Part shown: positions 61,796-64,000 of the stretch, one piece after another
Position numbering within the stretch: the stretch's first letter is position 1
Layout of the letters: the number at the start of each line of letters is the position of its first letter
DNA from: Singulisphaera acidiphila DSM 18658
GTDB lineage: Bacteria; Planctomycetota; Planctomycetia; Isosphaerales; Isosphaeraceae
Assembly: GCF_000242455.2 (NCBI RefSeq)
Contig: NC_019892.1
Location: forward strand, 5,060,744 to 5,124,743
DNA: 64,000 nt
Direction of reading: 5' to 3'
The notes under the pieces: model-generated
Database searches by the model: none
What the model was told of the DNA's origin: nothing
The model's input: only the letters and a program-made list of their open reading frames with translations
Program-made: the position numbers and the translations under genes

Positions 61796-62323
61796 ATGGC
61801 TTCCCTCAGTGCAACGCTGCTCGATTCCTTCGTGGGCAAGAGCGTCGAAGACCTCTGCCCGCTGGGCTTCGGCAAGGTGAGCGACGACCATAACCACTGC
61901 GCCCACTTCGTGGGCCACGTGCTGAAGCTGAATAGTTCGGTGACCACCGGCCTGACCTGCGCGGGGATGGTGCACGCCGGCAAGAAGCATCCGACGGCCG
62001 GCGCCCTCATCCGGGTCAACGATATTTACAACTTTTGCGCCGACCTGGACGATCCGAACCCCCTGGGTTGCCTGGCCTATTACACGCTCAAGAGCAACAT
62101 CGGGGCGGACGGCCTGATGGGCACGATGAGGCAGAAGCATGTCGGGATATGCTTCGAGGGGCATGTTTATAATTACGGAAATCGGAACGACAAGGTCCGC
62201 AAAGACAAGGTCGGCGACCTTGCGAACCTCTATGGGAAGGCCACGATCACGCGCTACACAATGCTGCCGATGGGCCACACCGTCTTGACGCTCGACGAGA
62301 TCAAGGGGCTAGTCCCGAAGTGA
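61796..62323 (+). CDS. Putative papain-like (NlpC/P60-type) amidase or transferase
   Basis: The 175-residue protein starts MASLSATLLDSFVGKSVEDL; ggagagg lies eight bases upstream. It has a possible catalytic Cys in VSDDHNHCAHFVGHVLKLNS, at the start of a helix, and a possible His in MRQKHVGICFEGHVYNYGNR, followed by aromatic residues. This order (Cys helix, then strand with His) is that of papain-like and NlpC/P60 amidases, including type VI secretion effectors. No signal peptide. Substrate (peptidoglycan peptide or other) is unknown. The call is by pattern only. Confidence 0.55.
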   Translation: MASLSATLLDSFVGKSVEDLCPLGFGKVSDDHNHCAHFVGHVLKLNSSVTTGLTCAGMVHAGKKHPTAGALIRVNDIYNFCADLDDPNPLGCLAYYTLKSNIGADGLMGTMRQKHVGICFEGHVYNYGNRNDKVRKDKVGDLANLYGKATITRYTMLPMGHTVLTLDEIKGLVPK

Positions 62324-62351
62324 GCGGCGTTCCGCCTATTCAGAATGAGGG

Positions 62352-63176
62352 CTACTGCGCCCGTTCCTTGGCATCGAGCACTTGATCCAGGACGAATTCG
62401 AACGCTTCGGATGCGTCGGCGTAGTTCGTCGCGTGTCCCCCCTCCGGCTTGTGGATCGACCGCACCGCGCGGTTCTTCTCCTGCAACCGCTGGGCGAGCC
62501 GCCGTACGCTGTCGGGAGGCACGATCGTGTCACGGCCACCGGTCGTGATCGCGACCGGCATCGTCAGCTTTTCGGCAGCCAGTTCGGCGGAGCGTTTGCG
62601 GTACTCGTCGGGCCTGTCCTGCTTCGACCCGCCGAACGAGGCCGAGATCGCGTCCGGGAACCCGGTGAACTCCACCAGGTTCGCGGTGCCGTTCATTGAC
62701 ACGACACCGTCGATCAGGTCGGGATGCAGCGAGGCGAACGTCAGGGCCGCCGTGCCGCCCATCGACCCGCCGCAGATCACGAGCTTGCCCACCCGGAACC
62801 GGCGCCTCAGATCCTCGATGATCTGAACCAGGTCGGCCTCGGCCGCCGGCCCCATCCAGGACGTCTTTCCGCGATAATCGGGCGAGACGAAGATCATTCG
62901 CCGTTTCGCGGCGGCATCGCGTGCGGCCCGGCACTCGTCACGGCCGTCTCTCACGAACTGCCAGCGGTCTGACCCGTGGCCATGGAGCGCGATCAGCACC
63001 GAGACCTGCGCTGTCGGTTGAGAACCGTCGGGCATCACGATCACGTAACGCTGCTCGCTTCCGTCGACCTTCGCGGCGAACGCCACGTCGATGGGCTCGG
63101 CCGCGACGACCGCTGCTGACGCCACCACCTCGGAAACAGCGAGAGCCAAGAGGAAACGAGATCCATGGCGGGTCAT
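62352..63176 (-). CDS. Secreted alpha/beta hydrolase
   Basis: The 274-residue protein starts MTRHGSRFLLALAVSEVVAS (signal peptide, cleavage near AAVVAAEP). Alpha/beta-hydrolase features: LIALHGHGSDRWQF (oxyanion HGxG), VSPDYRGKTSWMGPAAEADL, nucleophile GGSMGGTAA, Asp in TTGGRDTIVPPDS and His in EGGHATNY. Close to the family of secreted esterases/depolymerases (PHB depolymerase or feruloyl esterase-like). Substrate unknown. It stands alone, convergent with the putative amidase gene. Confidence 0.9.
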   Translation of the reverse strand: MTRHGSRFLLALAVSEVVASAAVVAAEPIDVAFAAKVDGSEQRYVIVMPDGSQPTAQVSVLIALHGHGSDRWQFVRDGRDECRAARDAAAKRRMIFVSPDYRGKTSWMGPAAEADLVQIIEDLRRRFRVGKLVICGGSMGGTAALTFASLHPDLIDGVVSMNGTANLVEFTGFPDAISASFGGSKQDRPDEYRKRSAELAAEKLTMPVAITTGGRDTIVPPDSVRRLAQRLQEKNRAVRSIHKPEGGHATNYADASEAFEFVLDQVLDAKERAQ

Positions 63177-63267
63177 TCGAGAGCGTCCTTACTGTCTTTT
63201 GGATTGTTACCGGGCCGGTCAGACTCCGAACAATTGCGATCTCAGAGACTACGACTTCGTCACTGCC

Positions 63268-63559
63268 TTGGCTCAGCGATGAATGGCGGTAGGCCCATCG
63301 CACCCGCAGATGACGGCGATATCCACCATCAAGTGTTTGCGATTGCGCGTATGCCGGGGATCGGAGAGTGATTCGACGTAAGAGCCGATGGAACCGACAT
63401 CGACGAGCTTGGCCATGGGAGGCGTCCTGGGATCGGTCAGTGTCGGCCTCCCCACACCGAAGTGCAGCAAGCCGATCACGATGACCGATTCAAAAGATAT
63501 CGAACCACGGCCCGTCGCGCCAGACTGCTCAGGCCGCACAGTTATGCACGCTGGCCCTG
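63268..63559 (-). mobile_element. Partial ISAs1-family element (one end and transposase N-terminus)
   Basis: The right end (atgcacgctggccctg, 63544-63559) and transposase N-terminus MAKLVDVGSIGSYVESLSDP, then RHTRNRKHLMVDIAVI, match the element at 39839-41142. In this copy about 18 bases are deleted just after VDIAVI, but CGCDGPTAIHR stays in frame. The rest of the element is missing, with the break near 63268. Confidence 0.85.
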
Positions 63560-63587
63560 GGGCTAGGGCGATCAGGCACTCCTGCAG

Positions 63588-63998
63588 TTACTGCAAACCG
63601 AATAGGGGCACCCCAACGGCGGTGGCGGCTGCTTTTAACTTGTCGTCCAGCGTCGCCAACGGCAGACCACGCCTCATGGCGAGTTCGAGATAAGCGGCGT
63701 CATAAGCCGTTAGATTCTGTTCACGTGCGAGGCTCAACGTCGAATTCCAAGCGTGGAGGTTGGATTCCTCATCAACGGTGATCGGCAGTGCCGCCAGATT
63801 CTTAATGAGCCTTGCTGCCTGGGTCTGCGTCGAGCGTTTGCGGCGCTCGCCCATAATCAGTGTGTTGGCGACTTCGAGCGGCCAATTTGAGGGGACGTAA
63901 GCCATCTGGTCGGGCAATTGCCGGGCAACGTCGTCGGCGTACTCGCTGCTCTCGTCGGCAAAAAACCAGGCCATGACGATCGAGCAATCCAAGATCAT
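63588..63998 (-). CDS. PIN-domain ribonuclease toxin (VapC-like)
   Basis: The 136-residue protein starts MILDCSIVMAWFFADESSEY. PIN acidic residues: Asp4 (LDCS), Glu in WPLEVANTL, Asp in LTAYDAAYLELAMRRGLPLA and Asp in TLDDKLKAAA, so the active site is complete. VapC toxins cut tRNA or rRNA and are held by a VapB antitoxin, usually encoded just upstream. Here that is beyond the right edge of the window (past 63998), so it cannot be seen. Confidence 0.92.
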   Translation of the reverse strand: MILDCSIVMAWFFADESSEYADDVARQLPDQMAYVPSNWPLEVANTLIMGERRKRSTQTQAARLIKNLAALPITVDEESNLHAWNSTLSLAREQNLTAYDAAYLELAMRRGLPLATLDDKLKAAATAVGVPLFGLQ

Positions 63999-64000
63999 CC

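Overview
The window looks like a chromosome segment of a planctomycete, probably of the Isosphaeraceae/Gemmatales type. The evidence is lineage-typical content rather than any marker gene: an N-terminal LEERAVPA export motif, a PEP-CTERM protein, several short proteins opening with an R-[FL]-x-[LV]-R-T-L-M membrane anchor, an NPYAAP-start membrane protein, a TIGR02999-like ECF sigma factor overlapping a membrane Ser/Thr kinase, and dispersed 'agccccggaggggcgacc' REP-type repeats. No rRNA, tRNA or CRISPR array was recognised.

Layout. 0-9.6 kb: chimeric gene scars, a PEP-CTERM protein, a cNMP-binding thioredoxin-reductase-like flavoprotein with a UBP zinc finger, a beta-helix surface protein, a metzincin protease, and a sigma/membrane-partner pair. 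9.6-14.1 kb: decayed accessory DNA bounded by two near-identical 101-aa genes. 14.4-18.9 kb: peroxide defence (Dps plus di-haem peroxidase), then sigma factor and kinase. 18.9-29.1 kb: an IS4-type element inserted beside a REP unit, many small orphan genes, and decayed copies of a second transposase family. 29.5-32.4 kb: sulfate activation (cysD, cysNC). 32.5-38.7 kb: a reverse-strand operon of three large multidomain proteases. Its far side carries a degraded second copy of the cysC 3' end, so the operon sits between direct repeats. 38.9-45 kb: IS scars (IS4 end, ISAs1, intact IS5) among immunity-like and membrane genes. 45.1-48.6 kb: an SDR/TetR divergent pair with a double operator, then a SAH riboswitch and ahcY. 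48.8-50.7 kb: an unrecognised translationally coupled three-gene cassette. 50.9-52.7 kb: a broken kinase-HHH gene carrying pentamer and octamer tandem repeats. 52.7-64 kb: membrane proteins, a penicillin-binding-type hydrolase, a YCII/sigma/UvrA-like overlapping operon, a YdjC-type deacetylase, a possible papain-like amidase, an alpha/beta hydrolase, an ISAs1 scar and a VapC toxin.

How it fits together. Housekeeping modules (sulfate activation, SAH recycling, peroxide defence) stand in a matrix of accessory DNA. The window repeatedly duplicates short pieces of its own genes: the membrane-partner gene, peroxidase tail, kinase tail and cysC tail. The best candidate for an undescribed system is the three-gene operon at 32.5-38.7 kb: trypsin-like plus helical domain; STAND-like winged helix, membrane helix and astacin; trypsin-like plus class 3 lipase. 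The second is the cassette at 48.8-50.7 kb. Functions for both are inference from domain content.
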